DNA of 64,000 nt from Roseomonas sp. (GTDB lineage: Bacteria; Pseudomonadota; Alphaproteobacteria; Acetobacterales; Acetobacteraceae). The stretch spans positions 54,018 through 118,017 of the forward strand of contig JADCGF010000004.1 in the NCBI GenBank assembly GCA_020249145.1. Direction: 5' to 3'. The notes below the pieces were generated by a model. The model was given only the letters and a program-made list of their open reading frames with translations. It did no database searches and was not told the origin of the DNA. Numbering within the stretch: position 1 is the stretch's first letter; the number at the start of each line of letters is the position of its first letter. A program made the translations under genes and the position numbers. Shown in pieces: positions 57,710 to 64,000 of this stretch.

Positions 57710-58375
57710 TCAACATGGGCTGATCACCCCCCCGGTCAGGCGCGCAAGGTCCGTGATGATAATGCGCTGGCGACCGCAGACAATGATTCCGGTCTGCGCC
57801 AGCCTAGACAATTCGCGCGAGACCGATTCCCTGGTTGTTGCCAAGCGTGCTGCCAAGGCCTGATGGGTCGGCGCCGGGTAGATAAGCGCTTCACCTGAAA
57901 CGAAGCCCTGCCCAAGGGCAAGCCGTCGCAATTCCAGCCGCAGCCTGTCACCAAGTTTCAGCGTGGCCATTTCATAAAGCTGCGTGGACATGGCGCGAGC
58001 ACGCTTGGTGATCATTTCCGCCACGGCCATGGCGAAATCAGGCTCGCTCCGCATGAAGACAAGAAAGCATTCACGCGGCAGGCGGGCAAGAGAGGCCTGC
58101 GTTATGGTTTCCACGCTGGCAGAGCGGGGTAGCCCATCAATGGCGGCGAATTCCCCGAAGCAATCGCCCGCTTCCATGACACGAAAAGCAACCTCCACCC
58201 CGTTTGCCGACAAAGTGCGGACAAGTAGCTGACCCTGCTGCAGAAAATAGAAGTCCTTATCAAGTGAGTTTTCCTCGATAACGGTTTTCCCAGGTCCAAG
58301 GGACAGAGGGACACAAGCAACAAGAACCTTTTCACGAGTGGTGGGCGGTAGCGATCGCAGGATTTCAGGCACCAT
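57710..58375 (-). CDS. Crp/Fnr-family transcriptional regulator
   Basis: A 221-residue regulator if started at ATG 58375 (MVPEILRSLPPTTREKVLVA); a TTG start at 58447 would add 24 residues. The cyclic-nucleotide-binding-like barrel has ENSLDKDFYFLQQGQLLVRT, and GDCFGEFAAIDGLPRSASVE matches the cNMP pocket (GE-x-A...RSA), so nucleotide binding is possible. No Fe-S Cys set is seen, arguing against FNR. The C-terminal HTH is PTHQALAARLATTRESVSRE, LSRLAQTGII. Divergent from the small-protein/MFS operon, which it likely controls. Confidence 0.87.
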   Translation of the reverse strand: MVPEILRSLPPTTREKVLVACVPLSLGPGKTVIEENSLDKDFYFLQQGQLLVRTLSANGVEVAFRVMEAGDCFGEFAAIDGLPRSASVETITQASLARLPRECFLVFMRSEPDFAMAVAEMITKRARAMSTQLYEMATLKLGDRLRLELRRLALGQGFVSGEALIYPAPTHQALAARLATTRESVSRELSRLAQTGIIVCGRQRIIITDLARLTGGVISPC

Positions 58376-58440
58376 TTTGTTGTCCGGACTCGGTTTGGGG
58401 CGGCCCCTTTGGCCATGGCGAAAAAGATTTAGCGCATTTC

Positions 58441-58457
58441 GTACCAAAGGTCACAGA
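58441..58457 (+). promoter_or_regulatory. 17-bp motif, copy 2 (candidate regulator site)
   Basis: GTACCAAAGGTCACAGA matches 38671-38687 except at one base. It lies in the spacer between the Crp/Fnr-type gene and the divergent operon. This position fits an operator for that regulator, overlapping its own possible TTG start region. Confidence 0.4.
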
Positions 58458-58525
58458 GAAGACGAGGTGAAAGTGCTGGATGTGTTCCCACCGGCAGCAA
58501 CCCGAATTGTCCGATGGAGGTTCAC

Positions 58526-58741
58526 ATGATGCATTACGAGGCTATTTCTCCGGTTATTGGCCATGCGCTGACCGTTGCCGTTTTGGCGTTATTCGCCTTG
58601 GGGGTGGCCTTCTGGCTCCTTTTTGTCCTCCGCATAGCCAGGTCTATGGTTCCGAACCGCGCCACGATGGAACGCGCTTTGGTGGCCAGCGCCACAACAA
58701 GCGCCCAACCGACAACGCATCGGAAACTCAAAGCGCCATGA
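58526..58741 (+). CDS. Small single-helix membrane protein, unknown
   Basis: A 71-residue protein. GGAGG lies 5 bp upstream of ATG 58526, which decides the start over ATG 58514. It begins MMHYEAISPVIGHALTVAVL, followed by one strong transmembrane helix (ALFALGVAFWLLFVLRIA) and a basic, hydrophilic tail (RSMVPNRATMERALVASATT). I do not recognise the family. First gene of the operon; its stop overlaps the next start (ATGA at 58738-58741). Confidence 0.6.
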   Translation: MMHYEAISPVIGHALTVAVLALFALGVAFWLLFVLRIARSMVPNRATMERALVASATTSAQPTTHRKLKAP

Positions 58742-58992
58742 TCGCGGCGATCTTCCTGATGCACTTCTTTCTTTGCGGTCCTACCGACATGTATTGCGAG
58801 GAAGGGCGTATGGCCCATCATTCCTGCGCCGCTGCCGAGGCTTGGTTGCGAGCCGGGCTCAAACCCGACCAAGCATTGGTGGTTGCCGGTTGTAACGGCA
58901 TTGATGAAAACAACCCGAGCGCAGCCGCCGAGTTTGAAGAACCCGAACCGCCCCTGCTTAGCACTCGCACGACGACAAAAGGTGGCGGGTAA
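58738..58992 (+). CDS. Small Cys-containing protein, unknown
   Basis: An 84-residue protein with a hydrophobic start (MIAAIFLMHFFLCGPTDMYC) that may be a signal or anchor. Cysteines at about 13, 20, 30 and 52 (LCGPTD, MYCEEG, HHSCAAAEAW, VAGCNG) suggest disulfides or metal binding outside the cytoplasm. The tail is acidic then Thr/Gly-rich. No family recognised. Translationally coupled on both sides: ATGA with the upstream gene and TAATG with the MFS gene. Confidence 0.55.
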   Translation: MIAAIFLMHFFLCGPTDMYCEEGRMAHHSCAAAEAWLRAGLKPDQALVVAGCNGIDENNPSAAAEFEEPEPPLLSTRTTTKGGG

Positions 58993-60542
58993 TGAGCCCG
59001 CTTTCCGCCTTTCAACACCATCGCGGCTGGTTGGTCGTGCTGGGCGCCTTTTTCATCCAAATGGTCGGCTTTGGCGCGATCTACTCAAGCTCTGCCTTCT
59101 CGGCTGAGATTGCCGCAAGCCTCGGCATGGATCGCGCCCATGCAGATTTGGTGATGATGCTGAGCCTCGGCGGCAGTTTTTTGGTCAGCGCCATCAGCGG
59201 CCCGTTGGCGGATCGCTTCGGGCCGCGCCCTTTGGCCGCCTTCGGTATGATCCTTGTGGCGTCAGGCTTGGTTATGGCGGCACTGGCGCAAAATGCCGTG
59301 ACGCTTTTCCTTGGCTACGGGCTGCTGCTGGGGCTTGGAGTCGGCTTGGCCAATGTTCCGTCCATGGCCGCGGTGCAGCGCTGGTTCCTAACAAAGCGCG
59401 GCCTTGCGGCTGGCCTCGCCGGGACTGGCATGGCGGGCGGCATGGCCTTGGTGCCTATACTTAAGGACCTTCTTTCCGCCATTGGCGACTGGCGCGCCAT
59501 TTTCTTCTGCTGCGCCGCCCTTGTGGCGCTGATCGGCTTGGCCGCCGTGCTTCTGCTGGATGGGCGACCGGAACGGCACGGCCTGGGGCCGGATGGCATA
59601 CGGCTGAACCCGGCAAGCGCCGCGCGTCTGGCGGAAGGCGTCAGCCTTGGTCAGGCTTTGGGCATTCGTAACTTTCACTACGCGATTGTCGGCACGTTGC
59701 TGGTTTCTATACCTGCCTCCGCGCCTTTAATGCTGCTGGTCGGTTCGGCTGAGGCGCAGGGGCTGAGCCATCATCAGGCGGTTGGTCTGCTCACCCTGAT
59801 CGGCACGGGCTCATTGGGCGGGCGTTTGCTCCTGGCGATCGTTGCGGATCGGCTTGGCCGGCGCATCAGTTTCCTGCTCACCTGCTTTGCGATTGGCTTG
59901 GCCATGTTTGCCTGGGCTGGGGCGCGCGATGCCTGGTCGCTTGGTGCCTTCGCCCTGATCTATGGCGCGCGCGCGGTGGGTGGCCTGATTGGCGCAGTCT
60001 ATACCGGCCGTGGCGTGGCGTTGCTGGTCGGCCTGCCGCTGGTGAGTGCAGGCATCGCCTTCTTCGGTACCCATGAGGTTTCGGTGGTACTTTGCGGCCT
60101 GGCAGGCTTGCTCGGTGCCTTCTTGCTTTCTTTGGCACGCCCCCAAGCGTCTGGAGAGCGCAAGATTGCGCCCGCCAAGCCCGTTATGGTGGCGACAGCC
60201 TCACGTGCAACAGCGCCGGCGAAGACGGGGCAAACTGTCCTGGCCCTTTGGCTGCTGGTGGTTCTTGGTCTTGGCACCGGCATGCTGGCGGTCTTGCCAC
60301 GCGGCGCAGCGGCCGAAGCGCTGGTGCCAGATACCGCAATCCAGACCGCCAATCTGCCCATCACCCAGGCACGCGGCGGCGTTCGGTCCTTCGCGGTGGA
60401 AATGGCCGGTGGCGCAGGCGTTTTCGAGATACCGGAAGCCGCTGCCCGATCCCCAGTACCGGCAGCGCTGATCCTGCATGGTGCCTCGTCCACGACCACG
60501 GCACCGATCTGGGATCTGACCGACGCGCTGCCGCCAGCGTGA
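58992..60542 (+). CDS. MFS transporter carrying a truncated hydrolase-protein segment at its C-terminus
   Basis: A 516-residue protein. Residues 1-390 are a 12-helix MFS transporter of the monocarboxylate/oxalate-formate type: N-terminal RGWLVVLGAFFIQMVGFGAI, loop ADRFGPRPLAAFG between helices 2 and 3, and ADRLGRRISFLL in the second half. From about residue 367 the sequence is also found at the start of the hydrolase gene at 61901. An extra helix (VLALWLLVVLGLGTGMLAVL) and an external segment (EALVPDTAIQTANLPITQAR, FAVEMAGGAGVFEIPEAAA) follow, ending soon after ALILHGA, in the oxyanion strand of a hydrolase domain. Substrate unknown; transport may still work. Confidence 0.82.
   Translation: MSPLSAFQHHRGWLVVLGAFFIQMVGFGAIYSSSAFSAEIAASLGMDRAHADLVMMLSLGGSFLVSAISGPLADRFGPRPLAAFGMILVASGLVMAALAQNAVTLFLGYGLLLGLGVGLANVPSMAAVQRWFLTKRGLAAGLAGTGMAGGMALVPILKDLLSAIGDWRAIFFCCAALVALIGLAAVLLLDGRPERHGLGPDGIRLNPASAARLAEGVSLGQALGIRNFHYAIVGTLLVSIPASAPLMLLVGSAEAQGLSHHQAVGLLTLIGTGSLGGRLLLAIVADRLGRRISFLLTCFAIGLAMFAWAGARDAWSLGAFALIYGARAVGGLIGAVYTGRGVALLVGLPLVSAGIAFFGTHEVSVVLCGLAGLLGAFLLSLARPQASGERKIAPAKPVMVATASRATAPAKTGQTVLALWLLVVLGLGTGMLAVLPRGAAAEALVPDTAIQTANLPITQARGGVRSFAVEMAGGAGVFEIPEAAARSPVPAALILHGASSTTTAPIWDLTDALPPA
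60085..60480 (+). repeat. Duplicated joint, copy 1 (within the first MFS gene)
   Basis: This segment corresponds to 61910-62262. The last 170 bp (60327-60495 versus 62097-62265) differ at only about 12 positions by eye; the first part is more diverged and contains a short insertion (TASRATAPAKTG region). The copies are in the same orientation 1.8 kb apart. Confidence 0.75.
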
Positions 60543-60594
60543 TGACCATGCCTTCTGATCTCATCCCACACAAGGCCACGAAAGGGTCAGATTA

Positions 60595-61839
60595 ATGTCC
60601 CCATTTTCCCCCTCACAGCGCCTTGCCTATGCGGAAAGTGACGGCGACCGCGCGACGATGCTACCGGACCCCGAAACATCGCTCGCCTACCCAGGCTGGC
60701 GCGTCGTCGCTGGCGCCTTCCTGCAGAGCTTTGCGGCCTTCAGCGCGGCCTGGGCCTTTGCGGCCTTCGCCGTGCCCATCGGCGAGACCTTCGGGGCCTC
60801 GCGCGCCGCGCTCGGCGCAGTGTTCGGGATGCAGATCGGGCTGATGATGGTGCTCGCCCCGCTCGGCGGGCTGCTTGCCGACCGCTGCGGCACGCGCGCC
60901 ACCTGCTTGGCTGGCACAGCGCTAATGGCGGCGGGGCTGCTGGCAACGGCGCAGGCCAATTCACTCGGTGCCGTCATACTTGCCTACGGTGTGCTGCCGG
61001 GCGCCGGGCTCGCGCTGATCTTCAACGCATCCTTCGCGGTGGTCCCACGCTGGTTCACCACCCGGCGCGGGCTCGCGGCCGGTATCGCCGCCTCGGGCGT
61101 CGCGCTCGGCACCATGATTGGAACGCCGGTGGCGATGGCCTTGGTCGAGGCACTCGGCTGGCGCGCGACGATCGGCTGGTTCGGCTTGGCGCTGCTGCTG
61201 GTCGGTGGTGCCGGCGCGCTGCTGTTGCGCGACCGCCCGCGCGGCGCCGCCGCGCCTGGCGGGCCAGGGCTGCGTGAGGTCGCGCTCTCACCAGCCTTCG
61301 TCCGCATGGTCGCGGGTAATGCGCTTGGCGGCTTCGCGACGATGATCCCGCTTGGCTACCTGGTGCCGTCCGCGACAACGCGTGGGGTGGATGCGGCACT
61401 GCTGCCGCTGCTGATGACGCTGATCGGCGTCGGCTCGCTGTCGGGCCGCGTGGTGCTGGGCGGTCTCGCCGACCGGTTTGGACGGGTGCGCTGCTTCGCG
61501 CTGCTCTACCTGTTCCAGGGCGCGGCCTTCCTGCTCTGGCTGGCTGCGCCAGGCTTCGCCGCCTTCGCCGTCTTCGCACTGCTGCACGGCATGGCCTACG
61601 GCGCGATCGTCGCGCTGCGCCCCTCGGTGGTGGCCGATCTCTTCCAATGCAGGTCGATGACGACGCTGACCGGGCTGGTGCTCTGTCCGCTCGGCGTCGC
61701 CGCAGGGCTGGGCGCGATTGCAATGGGGTGGTCTTTCGATGCCACCGGCAGCTACGCGCCGGCCATCGCCGCCAGCGCCCTCGCCGCCGCCGCTGCGGGC
61801 CTGCTGCTGCTGCCGCTCGCCGGCCGCCGGCCTGGCTGA
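60595..61839 (+). CDS. Second MFS transporter, compositionally distinct
   Basis: A 414-residue, 12-helix MFS transporter. YPGWRVVAGAFLQSFAAFSA is the first helix, LLADRCGTRATCLAG the 2-3 loop, RWFTTRRGLAAGIAASGVALG helix 5, and LADRFGRVRCFALL the 8-9 loop. It is only distantly like the upstream MFS protein, so it is not a simple tandem copy. Codon third positions are markedly richer in G/C than in neighbours (runs of CTC, GTC, ACC, CGC), which suggests later acquisition. It lies exactly between the two copies of the duplicated joint. Substrate unknown. Confidence 0.85.
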   Translation: MSPFSPSQRLAYAESDGDRATMLPDPETSLAYPGWRVVAGAFLQSFAAFSAAWAFAAFAVPIGETFGASRAALGAVFGMQIGLMMVLAPLGGLLADRCGTRATCLAGTALMAAGLLATAQANSLGAVILAYGVLPGAGLALIFNASFAVVPRWFTTRRGLAAGIAASGVALGTMIGTPVAMALVEALGWRATIGWFGLALLLVGGAGALLLRDRPRGAAAPGGPGLREVALSPAFVRMVAGNALGGFATMIPLGYLVPSATTRGVDAALLPLLMTLIGVGSLSGRVVLGGLADRFGRVRCFALLYLFQGAAFLLWLAAPGFAAFAVFALLHGMAYGAIVALRPSVVADLFQCRSMTTLTGLVLCPLGVAAGLGAIAMGWSFDATGSYAPAIAASALAAAAAGLLLLPLAGRRPG

Positions 61840-61900
61840 ACGCGGCCCGTGCCTTCCCGGACCTTCTGACACCGCACACACAGACAAAGGAGCCCGCGCT

Positions 61901-62953
61901 ATGTTCACCCAATTCTGCGGCCTAGCCGGCCTTCCGGGCGCCTTCATGCCATCACCGGCGCGGCCCAAAGTAACCATTGAGCGTAGGATTGCGCCCGCGA
62001 AATCACGGCCGCTTGCCCTGGCCCTTTGGTTCCTGGCGCTGCTCGGCTGTGGGGCTGCCATGCCGGCCCTCTCGCCGCGCGCGGCAATGGCCGAGGCGCT
62101 GGTGCCTGATACCGCAATCCAGACCGCCAACCTGCCCATCACCCAGGCACGCGGCGGCGCCCGGTCCTTCGCGGTGGAACTGGCCGGTGGCGCAGGCGTT
62201 TTCGAGATACCGGAAGCCGCTGCCCGATCCCCGGTGCCAGCGGTGCTTATCCTGCATGATGCCTTGGGCGCTGATGGTCGTGCCGCTTCCTATGCCGAGC
62301 AATTGCTGGGTGCGAATATTGCCGTACTGGAACTGCGCGAAGGCAGCACCGCCGCAGCCGGCGCTGCGCTTGCAGCACTTGCAGCCGATCCGCGCATCAA
62401 CCCCGCGCAGCTTGGCATACTTGGCTTCGGTACTGGCGCCCGCCTGGCCATGGAATTGCCGGGCACCGCGGCGCGCGCCTTGCTCTATCCCGGCTGCGGC
62501 ACCTTGGCCGGCGCGCGCAAGATGGCAGCCGCGATTGAACCCGCACCGCTGGCCCATCGCGTCGCCTGGATGCGCGATGCCGGCATCCGCGACTTCATTG
62601 GTCCAGCCGAGTATGCCTGGAACTATAATGTCTCAGGCGGCGCGCCTGGCTTCGCCTTGCCGCATAAGAATGCCGCCATCCTACTGCTGCATGGCGGCGA
62701 AGACTCAGCCAACCCGGCCGAGGCTTGTGCCTTCCTATGCGAAAGCCTGCGCGCGACGGGCGCCGAGGTTGAGCATCAGGAAGTGCCCGGTGCCGGCTAT
62801 GCCTGGGATTATCCGCAGCTTGGCACAACGCCGGAAGTGATGCTGCCCGCCCCCGGCATGACTGGGCGCCTGGCGGCACGCCCCTGGCCCGCCATGGCAG
62901 CGCAAACGGCGGCATCGGTGGCCGGGTTCTTCGCCATGAATCTGGCGCGGTGA
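61901..62953 (+). CDS. Membrane-anchored dienelactone-hydrolase-like protein lacking catalytic residues
   Basis: A 350-residue protein from ATG 61901 (AAAGGAG upstream). The N-terminus QFCGLAGLPGAFMPSPARPK copies the last MFS helix region of the first transporter; then comes a helix LALALWFLALLGCGAAMPAL and an external domain. That domain has the dienelactone-hydrolase order: VLILHDALGADGRAASYAEQ, elbow ILGFGTGARLAM (near 175-180), LLLHGGEDSANPAEACAF, PGAGYAWDYP (near 297-304). The nucleophile position is Gly instead of Ser/Cys and the catalytic His is Tyr, so it is probably not an enzyme. A binding role is likely. Confidence 0.75.
   Translation: MFTQFCGLAGLPGAFMPSPARPKVTIERRIAPAKSRPLALALWFLALLGCGAAMPALSPRAAMAEALVPDTAIQTANLPITQARGGARSFAVELAGGAGVFEIPEAAARSPVPAVLILHDALGADGRAASYAEQLLGANIAVLELREGSTAAAGAALAALAADPRINPAQLGILGFGTGARLAMELPGTAARALLYPGCGTLAGARKMAAAIEPAPLAHRVAWMRDAGIRDFIGPAEYAWNYNVSGGAPGFALPHKNAAILLLHGGEDSANPAEACAFLCESLRATGAEVEHQEVPGAGYAWDYPQLGTTPEVMLPAPGMTGRLAARPWPAMAAQTAASVAGFFAMNLAR
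61910..62265 (+). repeat. Duplicated joint, copy 2 (start of the hydrolase-like gene)
   Basis: Same-strand counterpart of 60085-60495. Shared coding text includes CGLAGL-GAF, ARP, IAPAK and EALVPDTAIQTANLPITQAR. It shows that the first transporter and the hydrolase-like protein once formed or shared one gene end. Confidence 0.75.
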
Positions 62954-63028
62954 TGCCATGAGCCCCGCAAGGCACCGCACTACGCCAATGAACCTTCAAT
63001 GCCCCATCGTTGGGATGCGGGGGATGTC

Positions 63029-63673
63029 ATGATCCTTGAAGCAACCACCTTTTCTTCGGCCTTGCTGCTGAAATTTGCCCTTGGCTATTTCGCCATCCTG
63101 GCCACGCCGGGGCCGAATATGGTGACCATTGGCACCACGGCCGCGCTGCGCGGCTTTCGCGGCGCCCTGCCGTTTTGCCTTGGTATAGCGCTTGGCGCCG
63201 GCCTGATGGCTGGCGCCATATCGCTGCTGCTTGAAGCCTTCGCCGGCTCTCATAAGCTGGAGTCGGTGGGGCGCGTTGTTGCGGGCACCTTGTTGATGGT
63301 TATCGCCTTTCGTATCATCTGCGCCCGCCCGCCGCGTGTTTCGGACGAGGCCGAGTTTTCTAAGCCGCGATTGCTGAATAACTGGACTGTTGGACTTGGC
63401 GCAGGTTTTCTCATCGCCCTTACCAATCCGGTGACGGCGGCCTATTTCTTCGCGCAGTTCATTGGCCCACTGGCGCAGAGTGATGCGGCGCCCTGGGTCA
63501 TTTTACTTGTGGCGATGCAGGCTTTGCTTTTTGGCCTGCTGATAGCGGCACTTTTTGCGCATCCCTTCATGCGGCAGATGGCCTTCACCTATCATCGCCC
63601 GGTCAGCGCCATCGCGGGCCTGGCATTGCATAGCCTTGGCCTGCTCATGATCCTGCCGGTGGTGCGGACATGA
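63029..63673 (+). CDS. LysE/RhtB-family exporter
   Basis: A 214-residue membrane exporter of amino acids or related small molecules. I prefer ATG 63029 (MILEATTFSSALLLKFALGY) because GGGG lies upstream and a 24-codon frame (62958-63032) ends in it by ATGA overlap; ATG 62999 would add ten residues. The hallmark ATPGPNMVTIGTTAALRGFR is in the first helix region. NNWTVGLGAGFLIALTNPVT is the mid-protein signature. Six helices in all. Last gene of the cluster; the stop is at 63671-63673. Confidence 0.87.
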   Translation: MILEATTFSSALLLKFALGYFAILATPGPNMVTIGTTAALRGFRGALPFCLGIALGAGLMAGAISLLLEAFAGSHKLESVGRVVAGTLLMVIAFRIICARPPRVSDEAEFSKPRLLNNWTVGLGAGFLIALTNPVTAAYFFAQFIGPLAQSDAAPWVILLVAMQALLFGLLIAALFAHPFMRQMAFTYHRPVSAIAGLALHSLGLLMILPVVRT

Positions 63674-63760
63674 CGGCGCCGCTGGGTTGGTTCATGCAGG
63701 ACAGGCGTTTGCGTTCACGTCCATTATTGGTTGCGCGGAAAAAAGCCGGTGATCAGCGCG

Positions 63761-64000
63761 TCATCTTTTGCGCAACGCGTCCAAGGCCGCATGCGCAGCC
63801 GCAAGCTCCGGACGCGGCGCGTCGGCCTCAACGGTATTCCTGAGCAGTAGCCGGTAGCGCGCCAAAGCGATGCCGCTGCGCCCTTCGGCCTGTGCCGCGG
63901 CGGCGGCACCCGCCAAGGATCGGAAACGATTCGGGTTACTCCGCAAGACTGCCTCAAAAGCCGCCTCAGCTTCGCGGTTGCGGCCAAGTGACAACAATAA
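63761..64000 (-). CDS. TPR-repeat protein, C-terminal fragment (continues beyond window)
   Basis: The minus-strand frame is open to the right edge; about 79 residues are visible. LLSLGRNREAEAAFEAVLRS, NPNRFRSLAGAAAAAQAEGR is a tetratricopeptide repeat (A-x-x-x-F and NP turn), followed by a second helical pair with IALARYRLLLRN and ELAAAHAALDALRKR. Such repeats bind protein partners. The N-terminal part and any other domain lie outside. Converges on the LysE-type gene with an 87-bp gap. Confidence 0.65.
   Translation of the reverse strand, partial: LLLSLGRNREAEAAFEAVLRSNPNRFRSLAGAAAAAQAEGRSGIALARYRLLLRNTVEADAPRPELAAAHAALDALRKR

Noticed and set aside
57505..57723. 72-codon plus-strand frame between tyrA and the regulator
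   Set aside because: The region is explained better by IS256 transposase remains on the other strand.
61055..62142. Long minus-strand frames over the second MFS gene
   Set aside because: Arg/Pro/Ala-rich composition typical of antisense of high-GC3 coding sequence; no start context or motif.

Overview
The window reads as ordinary chromosome from an alphaproteobacterium, most likely Rhodospirillales/Acetobacteraceae-like. The grounds are a stand-alone F1-ATPase operon (atpHAGDC without the F0 genes), the miaB-phoH-ybeY-corC-lnt-XRE block, the metX-metW pair, several tripartite-tricarboxylate (Bug/TctC) binding proteins without membrane partners, DUF1674 and DUF2076 proteins, and a GC-rich but not extreme base composition. 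The lineage is inferred from gene content and order only. No rRNA, tRNA or CRISPR array was seen.

Layout. 1-1183: 3' end of a TetR-type regulator, converging on a Bug protein. 1426-6323: atpHAGDC. 6487-9034: ferritin-like protein, ilvC, GNAT acetyltransferase. 9181-11780: likely operon of an SMR exporter, a PuuE-type deacetylase/allantoinase, a cupin and a Bug protein. 11783-18394: leucine catabolism (isovaleryl-CoA dehydrogenase and both methylcrotonyl-CoA carboxylase subunits), divergent from an acyl-CoA synthetase. 18400-20927: FAD oxidoreductase, alpha/beta hydrolase, SCP2-like protein. 21086-25258: tightly overlapped lutB-lutC-smr-XRE-benE. 25255-31828: hydrolases (one with an apparent frameshift), a 2-hydroxyacid dehydrogenase, rubredoxin, a Bug protein, a cupin-like protein, an ankyrin protein and HtpX.

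31886-42494 is the most accessory stretch. It holds DUF1674 and DUF2076 proteins, a frameshifted ketosynthase relic, a glycosyltransferase, a hotdog thioesterase, an asparaginase-like protein, an HD protein, a TIGR03032 protein and a 1163-codon VCBS/cadherin/RTX surface or secreted protein. A dispersed 100-bp repeat lies upstream of both the thioesterase and the RTX gene. 42558-45451 carries a Bug protein and a zinc-type ABC transporter (znuCB) behind a Zur-box-like palindrome. 45573-57459 is housekeeping: plsC, miaB-phoH-ybeY-corC-lnt, a PraR-like regulator, metXW, and an aromatic amino acid operon (chorismate mutase, HisC-type aminotransferase, TyrA).

57576-63673 is the part most worth study. 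An IS256 relic abuts a Crp/Fnr-type regulator, which is divergent from two small proteins, an MFS transporter carrying a piece of a hydrolase on its C-terminus, a second MFS transporter of different codon use, a hydrolase-fold protein lacking nucleophile and histidine, and a LysE-type exporter. The first MFS protein and the hydrolase share a duplicated joint, which suggests that an ancestral transporter-hydrolase fusion was split by insertion of the second transporter. The window ends inside a TPR protein.
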